From positions 1,842,501 through 1,906,500 of the forward strand of contig CAUEEP010000731.1 in assembly GCA_958450365.1 (NCBI GenBank): a stretch of 64,000 bases of DNA. The letters run 5' to 3'. The notes below the pieces were generated by a model. That model worked only from the letters and a program-made list of their open reading frames with translations. It searched no databases and was not told the DNA's origin. Shown one piece after another: positions 35,827-47,253 of the stretch. Positions within the stretch are counted from its first letter, which is position 1; each line of letters starts with the position of its first letter. The translations under genes were made by a program, and so were the position numbers. Source of the stretch: Mesorhabditis belari (lineage: Eukaryota; Nematoda; Chromadorea; Rhabditida; Rhabditidae).

Positions 35827-37444
35827 AGCTTTCCCAGGTTGAAACCGGAAAATTTTACTATCAAGAAAAGAAACTAGATATTTTTCTAAACAAAGCATTG
35901 TTATATAAGCTTAATATTTTTACAAAATTGAAGGAATCAAATGAGATTGACTAAATCCAATCAGATCAGTAGTTAGATAAGTTGAAACAATGACTTTTCT
36001 AACTGAAAAAGGCGGAAATCGATGTTGCAGCGAAAATAAACAAACCTATCACTAAAAAGTTGTTGGATCTTTACAAATTTCAAATTAAGCTTATGGACTT
36101 TTTGAAAACAAATATGGTATTCAACGCTCAAAATTTCTTGAACGGAAAGTTTTTCCGTTTCAATGTCAGTTTTGCACGAATTACTGTCGTTAATTCAAAG
36201 CTTGTCCAGATTGAAATCGAGAATTTTTCATCGACAAAAAATAAATGAATGAAATTAAATAAAATGAAATGAAAGAAGTATTCAGTGTTCGGGAGTCAAT
36301 AATGACCTTGAATAGCTCAAAAGATGACCAAGAAAAGCGTCAGGAATAGCCTTACCGAGGCAATCTGAAAAGGAAATAAGAAGAAAAGAGAAAAGAGATA
36401 TTCTATCAGATATGATCATAAAAAAGATGAAGGATCACTGGCTTTTTCGGGTTTTTTCTCGGGGCGAACGTCCGTTTAGCACGATTGCGCCATCGCTTTT
36501 GTGGATTGGTTTGGGGAAATGGGCCAAGGCCGTCCAAGCAAGCGACGAGATGACCTCTATCACAAAAAATGATTAGAAAGTGACTCTGGGGAACTGGTTT
36601 AATGTATTAGTTTCTCTAGATTAATCCGTTTTTTAAAATGAACATCGCTATTTTTCACATGCACATCATACACTCGCTATTTTTCATTCGACCAGCCCAA
36701 TTTTGGTCACATTCGACGAGGAAAGCACAAAGCTCAGTCAATGATATCAAAATTAGGCTGATTGAATGAAAAATGACGACTGAATTACGGTGGTTTTGAC
36801 TGAAAAGGTTGTCTCTTTTAGCAAAAGGGAATGGATGAGACGACAAACTTGTCTAGAATTCATAAAAACTTCAAGAAATGGGTGCCAAACTTTGGTTTTA
36901 AACTTAGTCATTGCCAAATAGCTTTTTGAAAATGAGTGACTTGACTCGGATTATCATTTGATAAAACATTTTCGTATTGCGTAAGATGAAACTTTGAATT
37001 TTAGTTCTATCAGCAAGCCTGAAGCATGAAAAGTACTAACTGTGCTGCCTATTTGCTTGAAAAAGTGCAAATTTCAGATACACCAACATTTTTTTGGTAC
37101 TGTTTTTGGTACTGGTGCTGAATGGATCGAAAATTTCTTTCCTATAGCGTTTTGCTACATTCAGTTTCAAGTTATTTTACAGTTTTTTATCTTCTGCAAA
37201 AAAAAACTAAAGTTTCAACTCGACTAAAAGTTGTTTAGCCGTAAAACACAGTGCAAACCGTTTGTGTTTCAAAATTTCTAGGTTCAAACAGTGGTTCAAA
37301 GCATTCAAACAGTCAAACAGTGGTTTATTGGCAATCAAAGAGCATTTTCATTAATTCACCGAATATTTCTACTCTTCATATTTGCTATCATATTTGATTG
37401 TTCACCAAGGCTTTTGTAAGAAATATATGTTTATGATTTGATCT

Positions 37445-38154
37445 ATATGTCGTAGCCGCTTACGAAATTCAGCCGCTAACGAATGAGAGTATTTCCGGGC
37501 ATCCAATCAAAAAGTCACCCACGGAAAAAATGTTCATAATACATATATTTTATAATAAATTTTTGAAATTAGCTCATTTGGTTCAGTAGAAAATTTTTTT
37601 TGAGCCCCCAAAGTTTAGGTTCAAAAATGCCCTAAAATGGCTATAAAAAATTTTCTACTCAGCCAAAAAACTTGCCTAATAGCTCATTTTGTAGCCAATT
37701 TGATGTAGATTCTTAAAGTAAAGCCATCTAAAACAATTTTTCGTTGAAAGTAGGAGAAAGAGGGTGAGGAACAAATTCAGGGCAATTCTCAAATGTGAAA
37801 ACAGCGACCGAGTTCAACTGAAGTCGTTCCTCGCCCTCTTTCTCCTAGCTTTGAAAAACAAATGTTCAATGTAGCTTTACTTTAAGAAACTACATCAAAT
37901 TGGCTACAAAATGAGCTATTAGGCAAGTTTTTTGGCTGAGTAGAAAATTTTTTATAGCCATTTTAGGGCATTTTTGAACCTAAACTTTGGGGGCTCAAAA
38001 AAAATTTTCTACTGAACCAAATGAGCTAATTTCAAAAATTTATTATAAAATATATGTATTATGAACATTTTTTACGTGGATGACTTTTTGATTGGATGCC
38101 CGGAAATACTCTCATTCGTTAGCGGCTGAATTTCGTAAACGGCTACGACATATA
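37445..38154. mobile_element. Full-length foldback DNA element (about 710 bp)
   Basis: Almost the whole element is one inverted repeat. The left tip ATATGTCGTAGCCGCTTACG matches the right tip CGTAAACGGCTACGACATAT. Arms continue through CGCTAACGAATGAGAGTATT, CCCCAAAGTTTAGGTTC and AAAATGGCTATAAAAAATTT to a short centre with GGCGAGGAACGACTTC-like sequence. TA dinucleotides flank both tips. No transposase. Confidence 0.85.
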
Positions 38155-38441
38155 TAATTTCTTGTGAGACCGTGTCTCGGTGTGGTAGTGGTCTTCTTGA
38201 AAACGCACAATTTATCCAACTTTCCCTTATTAGGGAAAAACTTCGCTCAAACTGGAGCAACCTGGCACTATCACAATTAATTCCACACTTGCATGTGAAA
38301 AAAAGGATGATAGATAGCAAAAAAGGAGAACAAAAAACTCACTCAAAAGCAAAGCTTAAATAACGGGTTTTTTAAAGTATACAAGCTACAACAAACGGAC
38401 AGCTGAATATCGTCTAGTGACTGATTACGGTAGTTTATCCA

Positions 38442-38720
38442 TCAACTTTGAATTTTAACTTGTGTATTGAATTTTTGACTAACTGCGGAGAAGTGGCAAT
38501 TCGCCACAGCTTTCGTGTGATTGCCGGTGGCTATCTTTCGATCGATTCCCTTCACATACAAATAAGTACTTGACTTTTTTTTGCCCTTTACAACTTTTTG
38601 AACAAAATGCTGACCAAAAAACAGCTTACCAGCTTTGATCATCTCAATGTCCATCACCACCGTCTCGTCCAGTTTGTTCAGTCCTCGTCCAGTTGTCCAT
38701 CACCACCGAGGAATCTGGAA
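38442..38720 (-). other. Possible coding remnant, unrecognised
   Basis: A 72-codon minus-strand open frame (GKLFFGQHFVQKVVKGKKKS, YVKGIDRKIATGNHTK) looks more protein-like than its surroundings. Upstream GGTGGTGATGGACA occurs twice. No splice partners were found, and it may be a transposon or gene fragment. Confidence 0.25.
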
Positions 38721-39125
38721 ATTGCTGCTAAAAGCAGCTGGTATGATATCGTCCTTTGAAAATTCAAAATAGTTAAGTCCATCCATATCTAACTAATCTT
38801 GGAACAATCAATTTGGTCTTAATCTAGGCTAATAAGTTTTCGAGTTCCTCTAAACGTTTTGACCATTTCCTTACGTCACTATGCCCAAATTTTTGAGATC
38901 AATTTTTCCCTTGAATTTGGCTGTATTTTCGCCACAAAAGAAGGCAAAAGAAGAAAAGCTGACTTTCGGCTTTTGGCCTAGTTTCCGAAAGAAAATTCTT
39001 CGTCATTTTAGAAACCAAACAACGGTCATCTGATCTTTCATTTCGCTTATCACGACCGCTCTCTCCAGTCGCCTTTCAACATTCACTTGCCGAGATTGTT
39101 GACTTGTGAATTATCAGAGAATTCA

Positions 39126-42100
39126 ATGAAACAACTCCCTATTCTATTAGCTATTGTTTATATTCATGGGATATCCTGTGATCAACCACTTGTAATCACG
39201 AAATCTGGAGCCGTTCTTGGGAATTTCCAAAAAACCTCTGATGGGACACAGATCAACGAATTTCTGGGCATTCCCTTCGCGGCACCGCCAATCTATAAGT
39301 TGAGATACGAGGTGAGACTTGCTTCATCGTCAGTTTCAATTTTAAATCAAAAGTTTGCAAAACAAAATTTCAGAAACCCCAACCATCCACCCCGTGGACT
39401 TTGCCAGTAAATGCAACAAAGTATTCCAAGGGATGCATTCCTTGTGTGAATTAGTGGGAAATTTTGATTGATTATAAATTTGGTGAGACCTTTACAGTGA
39501 TCCCAGCCAAGTAGACTTGTACAGCGAGGATTGTTTGTATTTGAATGTCTGGAGTCCGAATCTTCAAGTAAAAGAAAACATGAATTCTTTCAAAACGCAT
39601 TCAACCCAGGGTCAACTCCCCGTTTTCTTTTTCATTCATGGTGGAGCCTATGAGACTGGAAGAGCCGGTGATTATACTGCTGAAGCTTTTCGAGAAGTCC
39701 GGTAAAACAAAAGATGAAAAAATCTATGCTTTTAGAATTTTGTTCGAAGGGGAATCGTCGTCGTCTCAATTCAATATCGACTAGGGCAACTTGGTAGATC
39801 AATATTTCACTATATTACAATTCAGCGGAATAATTTGATGGAATAATCGATGATTGATCTGCTCACTTATTTCACATTTAATAGAAAAGAAATTTAATAT
39901 TTCAGAAACTCTAGTTGAATCTTTGAACAAATAGAGAACTAAAACCTATTCAACCCACCTAATGTCACTCAATTTTCTAGGATTTCTCACGTTAAACGAT
40001 TCGGTGATCACCCCAAATCTCGGCTTATGGGATCAAACGGCCGCTTTGCAATGGGTTCAAGATAATATTGGACGATTTGGAGGTTCAGCTTTGTTTAGAC
40101 TTTTTTCAATTGAAATTTCATTGATCAGGAAACAATAAACGAGTCACACTTTATGGGCAATCGGCCGGCTCACAATCGATCGCTCAACTCGCGTTGTCGC
40201 CGAAAACTCAGGGTACTGTATTTTCCCTAATAGTAGTGCACCCTAAGCTTCACCTAAATTGCTCGAAATTCCTCAAAAACCGTTGATCAGAACCTATAGA
40301 TGTGGCGTCGGAAAATGTAGCTGACGATGAGATCTTGTGGGGATTCAAGTGTTGAGTTTCTATGAAAACTTGGAAGCTGTAAAATAGTGATCACTCGGCT
40401 CGGCGGGGTGCACTACTATTAGGGAAAATAGGGTAATTGGATTTGAAAATGGGCTCTGGATAGCTGATTTTCAGAATTTTACTTTATCAGCCTGAACATA
40501 CAATTCGATTTAGCCCTCTTCCAACAAACAATCCAAATGAGTGGCTCAACCATTGGGGCAGCTCCTCGAGGCGCAAACACTTTGGTTTCATTCCATTTTC
40601 AAAAAATTAACTTTATCTGATAGGAGTTCTCGAAAAATTGGACAACTCGATTGGGCTGTGATGTGCAGAAAAACGATTACAAATCGTGGGCTTTCAGTTT
40701 ACAAATCATGTGATCATTGCTTTAAAGTTGCCTTCAAGCATTGACAGTTGAACAATTCTGGTCAGTGCGAGAGGACAACGCTTGGGTGAGGCGAAAGAGT
40801 TTTAAACTTTCAAAAATCGCGACGCTTTTCAGGGATGTGGTCCATCTTCGTTGAACTATCTCGGTTTCGCACCAATTGTCGATGGGGATTTTTTGCCGAA
40901 TCAGGTAGGGTACAGGAGTGGACGGAAAGGGTTTTTTCGAAAAAAAAAATAAATGAAAAATCCTAAACATTTTCAGAAACCAAGAAATTTTCCGTTTCCC
41001 GGAAACTGCTTACCAGGTTACCTTTGAAGTTACATTTCAGAAGCGGTCTGATTCCAATGTGCAATCCCCTGGTTAAGGGCATCCCAAAGCTGCTTTCAAA
41101 GCCTACTTAGCATAAGCCATTTTCGAGATATAAGCCTTCAAAGTTTAGGCTAATTTCGCCAAACAGCTAGCCTACTTAAGACGTTTGAAGGTTGTGTGTG
41201 TGGTGGCCTAGTAGATGGTGTGCTAGCCCCTAGCGGCCCTTATCCCTAGTTCGAATCCTCTCGCTGGTGGAACGTTTTTGCTTCTTAAGGCATAAAAATT
41301 GATTTTTAAGTGTTCTAAAGTCTTTAAAAAAAATTAATTTGCTGCTTTGAGCCTTTAAAAATATTAAATGATGACTGAAATGTAACTTCAAAGGGTTTCC
41401 TGGTTAGGAAAAGCTTACATATCATAGTTTTAAGCCAATAATTTTGCAAACCTTTTCTATTTTGCATAGTCCAAAAAAATTTCTTGCTTTTGTCATAATT
41501 TTTTGATATAATTTAGCCAGAAGAGTTGCTGAAAACAATGCCAAAATACCCATCGATGTTCGGGTTGAATCGAGTGGAGGCCAGAGTGTTCAGTGGGCTT
41601 TGCACTTCCGTTTTCGTTAAATTCACTAGCGACAGTTTTACTAAATACTAAAATAACGTCAAAGATCATCAAAAAAACTTTAAGTGCTTAATTCGGCGGG
41701 TTTCGATTTTGAAGTTGTTCCCAGCAAATGGCCAAGCTACAACGAAGATGAATTCCTTAAATATGTTCAGAAATGGATTACCTCAATTGTGGGAGAAGTT
41801 TCGTCAATGATAGAATATCGAAAAACATTAAGGGCTATTCTCCCAGTGATAAACAACAAGTTGAACAAGACATTCTCACCTACTACAAACGAAACCATTC
41901 CTCAAGTGATCCCATGTATTGGTTGGAACGTTATGTTGAGGTGAAATCTGAGCAATATCATTGATTTGATTCATTTTGGGTATTAATTTTAGAATAACAA
42001 AATTTCAGACATATTCTGATTGGGGAATGAATGTTCCAGTGCTGAGAGAGGCCATTGCCAAAGTTCAAGCCGGAGCTCCCGTTTACGGCTTTTTGTTGGA

Positions 42101-42939
42101 CTATGATAATCCGACCACTTGGCCTCAAACTTATCCATGCCAAGGTGATTTGCTTTATTTCAAAGAGTTTTTCAAAGATTTGTCGAAGAGATTCTTCTAA
42201 AAGTCACGCAAGTGTCAATGTCAGTCTACTAGCAAAAAGAAAGTAAAGTAAGCAAGCCAAGGCAGATTTCCGGAGAGGAGATTGCATCCTGGACTTTTTT
42301 TGCTTACCGGCAGATGATCTAACCACTGAGCTATCCAGTATCTTTTTGCCAGAGAAGAAAGAGGAAATACAAGGGGAAGAGAGGGCCAATGGTGTCTTTA
42401 AGATCTTAAATTTAATTAGTTAAGTAATGTTGAGATTTTGAGGATTTATGTTAATCACAAAACATTTCCATAAACTCTAGAAGGATCACAAAACTTTCCC
42501 TCATTTAAAATCACTTCTCATCAAATTCCCCAATCAACAAACATTTCCAGGACCAAGCCATTCAAGTGAATTCCCATTTACCTTTGGAATGGGTGCCAAC
42601 TTTGTCTATACAGATGACGACAAAGCTGTAGAGAAATACATTCAAGATGCTATTGTTCAATTCGTCAAAACTGGGTATTCTAATTTGTTCTGTGACTCTC
42701 AAGACTTCCTTTCAGCAATCCTTCAACCGATAGACTTCCCTGGAATCCCTTCACTCTGGCCAATCATGAATATTTGAGTTTAAAGCCAAAGCCGGAGATG
42801 AAGAATGGTTGATTTTTAAATCAAATTACAAGATTTCAAAAATCTTTTAGATTGGTTCGGTGACAGCTATCGGTTCTGGACAAATTACATGCACAAATAT
42901 AATTATGATTGGATCGTTTTAGGTCAATGGCAACAATGA
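39126..42939 (+). CDS. Type-B carboxylesterase (568 aa)
   Basis: It hydrolyses carboxylic esters, with a signal peptide suggesting secretion or ER lumen. Seventeen exons keep frame: 39126-39311, 39374-39420, 39498-39696, 39736-39793, 39981-40082, 40129-40212, 40475-40584, 40624-40696, 40739-40785, 40833-40904, 41517-41592, 41685-41788, 41833-41940, 42009-42144, 42551-42674, 42716-42807, 42851-42939. Family motifs are FLGIPFAAPP, SEDCLYLNVWSP, PVFFFIHGGAY, VVVSIQYRLGQLGF, the nucleophile elbow GQSAG (usual GESAG, so Glu is replaced by Gln before the Ser), LFQQTIQMSGS, the acid-loop FGLNRVEARVF and the His loop GPSHSSEFPF. The catalytic Ser, Glu and His are all present. Some donors are weak (GTATTC after exon 2, GTCCGG after exon 3), chosen because only they keep frame. 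Introns 10 and 14 hold repeats. Confidence 0.88.
41011..41404. mobile_element. MITE in carboxylesterase intron 10
   Basis: Inverted ends ACCAGGTTACCTTTGAAGTT and ACTTCAAAGGGTTTCCTGGT, extended inward by ACATTTCAG / CTGAAATGT. The interior contains a tRNA-like block. Confidence 0.8.
41200..41275 (+). repeat. tRNA-like (pol III promoter) sequence inside the MITE
   Basis: TGGCCTAGTAG at 41203 fits the A-box TRGYNNARNNG exactly and AGTTCGAATCC at 41248 fits the B-box. GCTAGCCCCTAGC could form a middle arm. The T-arm does not pair well, so this is a tRNA pseudogene or SINE body, not a working tRNA. Confidence 0.55.
42240..42345 (-). repeat. tRNA-like sequence in carboxylesterase intron 14
   Basis: On the minus strand GGATAGCTCAGTGGTTAGAT has a perfect A-box (TAGCTCAGTGG), followed about 35 bases later by GGATGCAATCTCC, a degenerate B-box. 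The arms do not pair fully. It is probably tRNA-derived and decayed. Confidence 0.5.
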
Positions 42940-42944
42940 ATAAA
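42939..42944 (+). terminator. Poly(A) signal overlapping the carboxylesterase stop codon
   Basis: AATAAA begins on the last base of the TGA stop (42937-42939), giving a very short 3' UTR. Confidence 0.7.
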
Positions 42945-42992
42945 GTATTCTATTTCAAGGGTGACATAAATCCCCTATGTATAGCAATATTC

Positions 42993-43130
42993 ACACATCG
43001 GCACATCAAGCGTTCATTCGCATTACATCTTGACCCTACAGGAAGTTCTTGGCAGAGGATATGTCGGTCCTGGGATATCTGAATTATTGGAGATGGCAAA
43101 GGGTGTCGACGCCGACAACCCTGGAAAATA
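42993..43130 (+). pseudogene. Gene fragment sharing a 46-bp block with 61.2 kb
   Basis: CACACATCGGCACATCAAGC through CATCTTGACCC is identical to 61205-61250. Here the frame continues past it (EVLGRGYVGPGISELLEMAK...GVDADNPGK, then stop). No start or clear splice partner is seen. It could be a fragment, or contribute a 5' exon of the RNase H gene. Confidence 0.4.
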
Positions 43131-43289
43131 GCTTGTGATCCGGAAAATTGCTTGTGTTTCTACCGCTTCCAGATTTGTCATTGTCTTCGCGTGATTTTTC
43201 CAAAATTTGCCAATATGCCAAATTTCTTCGTGAAAAATTATGCTTCAGATTTGGCAACAGCATATTTTACATACTAGACCCCATTTGAA

Positions 43290-43600
43290 AGCAAGAGAGG
43301 ATGAGTGATTTTTTGAGCTATAACATATATTTTTAGCATTAAGCAGTCCTTAGAAAAAATGATCGAAAATTGACTCTTTTTTCTAGCATTTTTTTCTAAG
43401 GGCTGTTTAGTGCTAAAAATATGTGTCTCAAAGAATCGCCCATCTTCTCTGTTTTAATTCGATTCCTACGCGCGCAGAAACAAACGCACTGGTGTCGAGA
43501 TATAAGCGTTTGTTTAGAGTAAACTTAGACTACGCGACGCCCCTATAGGGGGGGGGAGCTACTATTACAGCCTTCACTGTATTTTATGTTGAATCATGAA
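43290..43600. repeat. Dispersed element, copy b
   Basis: It matches 28450-28725 (TTAGAAAAAATGATCGAAAA, CAGAAACAAACGCACTGGTG, AGTAAACTTAGACTACGCGA). Here the left inverted arm is also present (GAGGATGAGTGATTTTTTGA), showing the element is a foldback with a unique tail. It lies upstream of the RNase H gene. Confidence 0.75.
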
Positions 43601-43714
43601 TATGCATTCCAGGAATACCGATCCAAAAAGATAAAAGTTTCGGAATGAATTATTGTCGCTTTTCCTAATTTTGGTTCTAACCAGTTAAGTTCTATCAATT
43701 CTCTCTTTTTTCAG

Positions 43715-45311
43715 ATTCTCAACGACAGCAAGCGGGCGCAAATGATTATCAGTCAGCGCCGACTAGAAAGAAGCGAGAAAATTTCGAAGAACATGATCCC
43801 AAGAGGCAGCAGAAAAAGGATACCAAATTGGCGGTAACTTTTTATTTTATAGCTAAATTCATAGCATTCTATGATTACATGCAGTTTTATCTATCAAAAG
43901 TTTATAATCTTTATAAAAAGAATTTCGAATTGATTATTTTTTAAGTTTTCTTCGAAATTTATTTATTTATGAAAATATTTATGAAAATTTATTTATGAAA
44001 ATATCTGAGATACATCCAACGGTCTATTTGATTTCTCTCGCTCAATGGCTTATTTTATTGTTTTTAGCTATGGAGAGATCGCGCCGAAAACTGGAACAAT
44101 TCTTATGGGGCACAAAATTTTGGTAGGTCTATTTGTTTCATGTTTCAATCATTCATTTTGCTTTTTTTACAGGACATATCGATGGACCAGCGGACGAAGG
44201 AAATCAAAAATTTCCGGAGAATCACGTGATTATCTACACGGATGGTAGCTTCAATGTACAGGGTGGATACGGTGGAATAGGAATGTTTTTCGGCAATGGC
44301 CACCCCCTTGAATTGTAAGTGTTTTTGTACTATCACTGTAGTTACACTATATAGTTAAAAAGTAGTTTCTCTTGTAAAACTGAATGATGATTACTGTTCA
44401 ATTAGCCAATCAAAATTTAAAGATTCTTTTAAATTTAGAGGGCTTCATATGGGGAATGGGCTGAAGTCTTCTTTTCTTGTGGAGTTGTTTGCGATCATTG
44501 TGGCTCTTTGCAGACTCTATTGCTGGGCGGGATATCAGTAAGCACTTTAATTTGTGTAATAATACTTTCCATCAATTTTGTGGTTAAAAATTTTTTTGAT
44601 CATTTAGAGACCAGCCGATCATCCTAAGAACGGATTGCAAAAGTTGTGTGACAGCCATTGCTAAAGGGACGATAAGAAGTAACTTGAGGGCAAGGATAAG
44701 AAAACTTTGGAAACGAAGAATAAAGACAAGTTTGTTCTTGCATTTATATTGCTTTATATTCTGCGTTTAGCTTGAAATTTGTCCGGCACATCCTTGACAA
44801 ATTCCCTGCAAAGGTGGTTCTGCAATGGGTGGAGGCACATTCGACATCGAACAAACATCCGGGAAACCAGAAGGTAATGCTTTATGATATGTTATTTACA
44901 GAATGGTTCTAGAGTTTATTTTTGATTTACTTTGATTCATTTTGTTCATTTCAGGCGGATGAATTGGCTGTGAAAGCTCGAAGGCGCGGGCATCAAAGCC
45001 AATCCCCCAAAAGAAGCCTGAACCTGGAGCTAAAGCGATCTTTAAGGAAGATGAACATCAATTCACCAAGAAAAAACAAGGTATGTTTTTGGTTTATTTT
45101 GAAGAAAGCGTTTTCCGATTTATTAAAAACGATTCCTATTTTAGAGCAAATGCCTGCAAAGCCCCGTGCTTGGGAAACTTTGCTCAAGGACTTTGCTGAT
45201 GAATCTTGGTGCGCACGAAAGCTCAACGAGATGAAAGAAGAGAAGAGAGACTCCGACTACGACCCCGAAACCAAACTCGGAATTCAATTTTTGCCGAAAA
45301 TTAATGTGTAA
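43715..45311 (+). CDS. Ribonuclease H1-type gene, 5' end unresolved, two frame conflicts
   Basis: RNase H1 cleaves RNA in RNA-DNA hybrids. Exons: 43715-43833, 44068-44122, 44173-44314, 44439-44537, 44608-44729, 44771-44873, 44955-45080, 45145-45311. A basic/Gln-rich N-terminal part leads into the RNase H fold. All four acidic residues are present: Asp in VIIYTDGSFN, Glu in FLVELFAIIVAL, Asp in ILRTDCKSCV and Asp in NQKADELAV; the mobile-loop His is in WVEAHS. The first exon enters in phase 1, so a 5' exon is missing from the model. The junction 44729/44771 is off by one base, and inside exon 44955-45080 the frame must change from ADELAVKAR to ASKPIPQKKPEPGAK to join the last exon (EQMPAKPRAWETLL). 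Either the gene is decaying or the consensus lost two bases. AATAAA lies at 45319. Confidence 0.75.
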
Positions 45312-45318
45312 TAAGTGT

Positions 45319-45324
45319 AATAAA
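45319..45324 (+). terminator. Poly(A) signal of the RNase H gene
   Basis: AATAAA eight bases after the TAA stop. Confidence 0.65.
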
Positions 45325-45520
45325 TATTAACTGACCTATAAATTTTTTTATCACCATTCTTATCATGGTATGAAGCACCAGTATGAAACTCACCGTTCCA
45401 GGCCAAATAATGAGTGAAAATAAATAATTTTCGGTCTCTTTCGGCTCATTTCATCCAAAGTTCCTCATCATCGTGGTAGAATCTCATTTCTTTTCTTATC
45501 TCTTTTCTTTATTTTAAAAG

Positions 45521-45799
45521 TGTTCAAAATGTTATGACCAAGGTCCGAAAGCAATCGATTATGAATCCAATGTTTTTGAGCACTTTGAAGCTCATAAAGG
45601 AGATTTCAAAAATGCGGTTTCAAGAGATTTGGTATCTACTGTTACCTTCTACACGTTTTTGCAGACTGATTTTGCAGAGCTGATCGAACTCGAGATTTTC
45701 CCGGCTGCGATGAAATCATCCGGGAAATTGGTGGAATCTGTCTTTCAAAGCTGTGAGAAACGTCATAGGAAACTTTGGACTTGGATGCCAACTCGGTAG
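45521..45799 (+). other. Orphan exon-like open frame (92 codons)
   Basis: It follows an AG acceptor-like site and stays open to TAG at 45797 (NVFEHFEAHKGDF, FLQTDFAELIELEIFP). It has no start codon of its own near the left end. The FEHFEAHKGDF segment faintly recalls FFEHFDSATDDW at 61.15 kb. It may be a gene remnant. Confidence 0.3.
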
Positions 45800-45879
45800 T
45801 CTCTTGACTAGAAGACATTTCAAGACTTTTAGAAAAGATTCATACCTTGGACTTGAAAGACTGAGTTATTTGGATAATC

Positions 45880-46125
45880 TTGCAGTTTTATACAGCCTTT
45901 TTTGAATCTTTTTTGAATCTTTTTGGAGTTATTTGGACTCTTTTTGTAAACTTTTTAGAGTTATCTGAACTTTTTGGACTTTTTCCGACTCTTTTTGCAA
46001 TTGTTTGGAATCTTTTTGTAGTCATTTGGGACTTTTTAAAGAGCTTTTTTTGGAGTTATTCAAAACCTTTTCGAATTATTTGGAATCTTTGTAGAACCAC
46101 TTATAATCTTTTTGGTACAGTTTTA
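45880..46125. repeat. Degenerate T-rich tandem repeat
   Basis: Recurrent unit near GAATCTTTTTGGAGTTATTT, about ten diverged copies. It creates a long Trp/Phe/Leu-rich open frame that I do not treat as a gene. Confidence 0.75.
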
Positions 46126-46359
46126 ACGAGTGTATTTCGTTCAAATTTTAGATTTGTCTGGGTACGGAGACTTTTAAAACTTGTTTGGGATTTGTTCGAT
46201 TCGAATTCAGAACCAATAAGAACTTACCGTAAAAACTCTAATAGAAAAGCACTCTCCATTAGAAGAGCACTCTCTAACAGAAGACGTGTTTCCGATGAAT
46301 CTCTAACAGTGTTTCCGATGAATTATCAATGCTGCGGGAAATTACATCTAAATGTTGTA

Positions 46360-46997
46360 CTCAGATAGAGATTGCACCAAATTTTACGCCTTCTACATCA
46401 AGCCTGATGCAATGATCGATCATTGGTGAAAGTCAATCAAGGATTTCAACGAATTATTTCGAATCTACCATCGATTGTTTTTGGGAAATCACGTGCATGA
46501 GATTGAGTTTGGTTCACACGAAATTGAAGCAATCGACATCAAGAAGCTGAATTGGTATTCATTTACGATTAGTTTGGATGTCATGTCATTCGTCATTTTC
46601 CTTTCAACAAAGACATTTGATAGTGCAACCAATTGAGCGTGTACAACTCTTATCGTGGATGCTAAAGCTAATTTCCAATTACCGGGCCATTTTTCAACCA
46701 GATCAAGCTCTGACATGGCGTCTTTCAAAGAAGCAAACTTAGCGGCTTCATCTTTGATGGGGATTTTAAAAATAGTCTAGCGTCATCAGCATCAGGGCAA
46801 ATAGATGAGGCCCTAACTGAGAAACTTAATTCAGCTAAATCATTGATTAAATTTAGATTGATTAAACTTACGCTTTCAATCGCAGCCGGTTTAAAGTGAA
46901 ACACGCAAGCTTTGTTTACTATTTTCATAAATCTTTTAAAAAAGAATGCTTTTACGCAGTTCAACGGGCTAGAACCCTGCCGAACCACAAAATTCAC
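46360..46997 (-). other. Possible 3' exons of the large GTPase gene
   Basis: Protein-like stretches occur on the minus strand: KIVNKACVFHFKPAAIES before a GTAAGT donor, then LSFSVRASSICPDADDARLF and, in another frame, LKDAMSELDLVEKWPGNW and KLALASTIRVVHAQLVALS. I could not join them into one frame. Confidence 0.35.
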
Positions 46998-47253
46998 GGT
47001 AATTGTGCATCTTTGCCTAGGTATCGATTTTTAAATTTTGACAGGAGGGTGGATAAGGCTAAAGTACTCTCGTTTTTTCCAATTTAAATCAATTTTCTAG
47101 GCTTCGAGGGCAGAGAAAACGATTTAAAGAAACTGAAATGGATTTTTCAAAATTCCCAACTTAATTTTCCATATTTTTGGGTTGTCCCACGCTGATTTAG
47201 TCATAAAATGATTTATTCAAATGAATACTTATTAAGTTAACTCAAAGCGTTAC

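Larger units (their letters stand above)
27185..39125. other. 12-kb region without a recognised gene
   Basis: This lies between the divergent giant gene and carboxylesterase. All open frames are short and lack splice-consistent coding signals. It holds the repeats listed separately at 28.4, 32.5, 33.3, 35.6 and 37.4 kb. It may contain regulatory DNA or 5' non-coding exons for either gene. A GC-richer patch at about 36465-36550 is not explained. Confidence 0.55.

Noticed and set aside
36465..36550. GC-richer patch with a short minus-strand frame
   Set aside because: No splice partners or motif; it could be regulatory but nothing supports it.
41200..41275. Functional tRNA gene
   Set aside because: A- and B-boxes are present but the T-arm and acceptor stem do not pair.
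39374..41834. Carboxylesterase as a pseudogene
   Set aside because: Apparent frame breaks disappear when 40-75-base introns with weaker donors are used, and the full model is in frame to a stop beside AATAAA.
45880..46368. Long open frame (162 codons) rich in Trp, Phe and Leu
   Set aside because: It is produced by a degenerate T-rich tandem repeat with no splice or start context.
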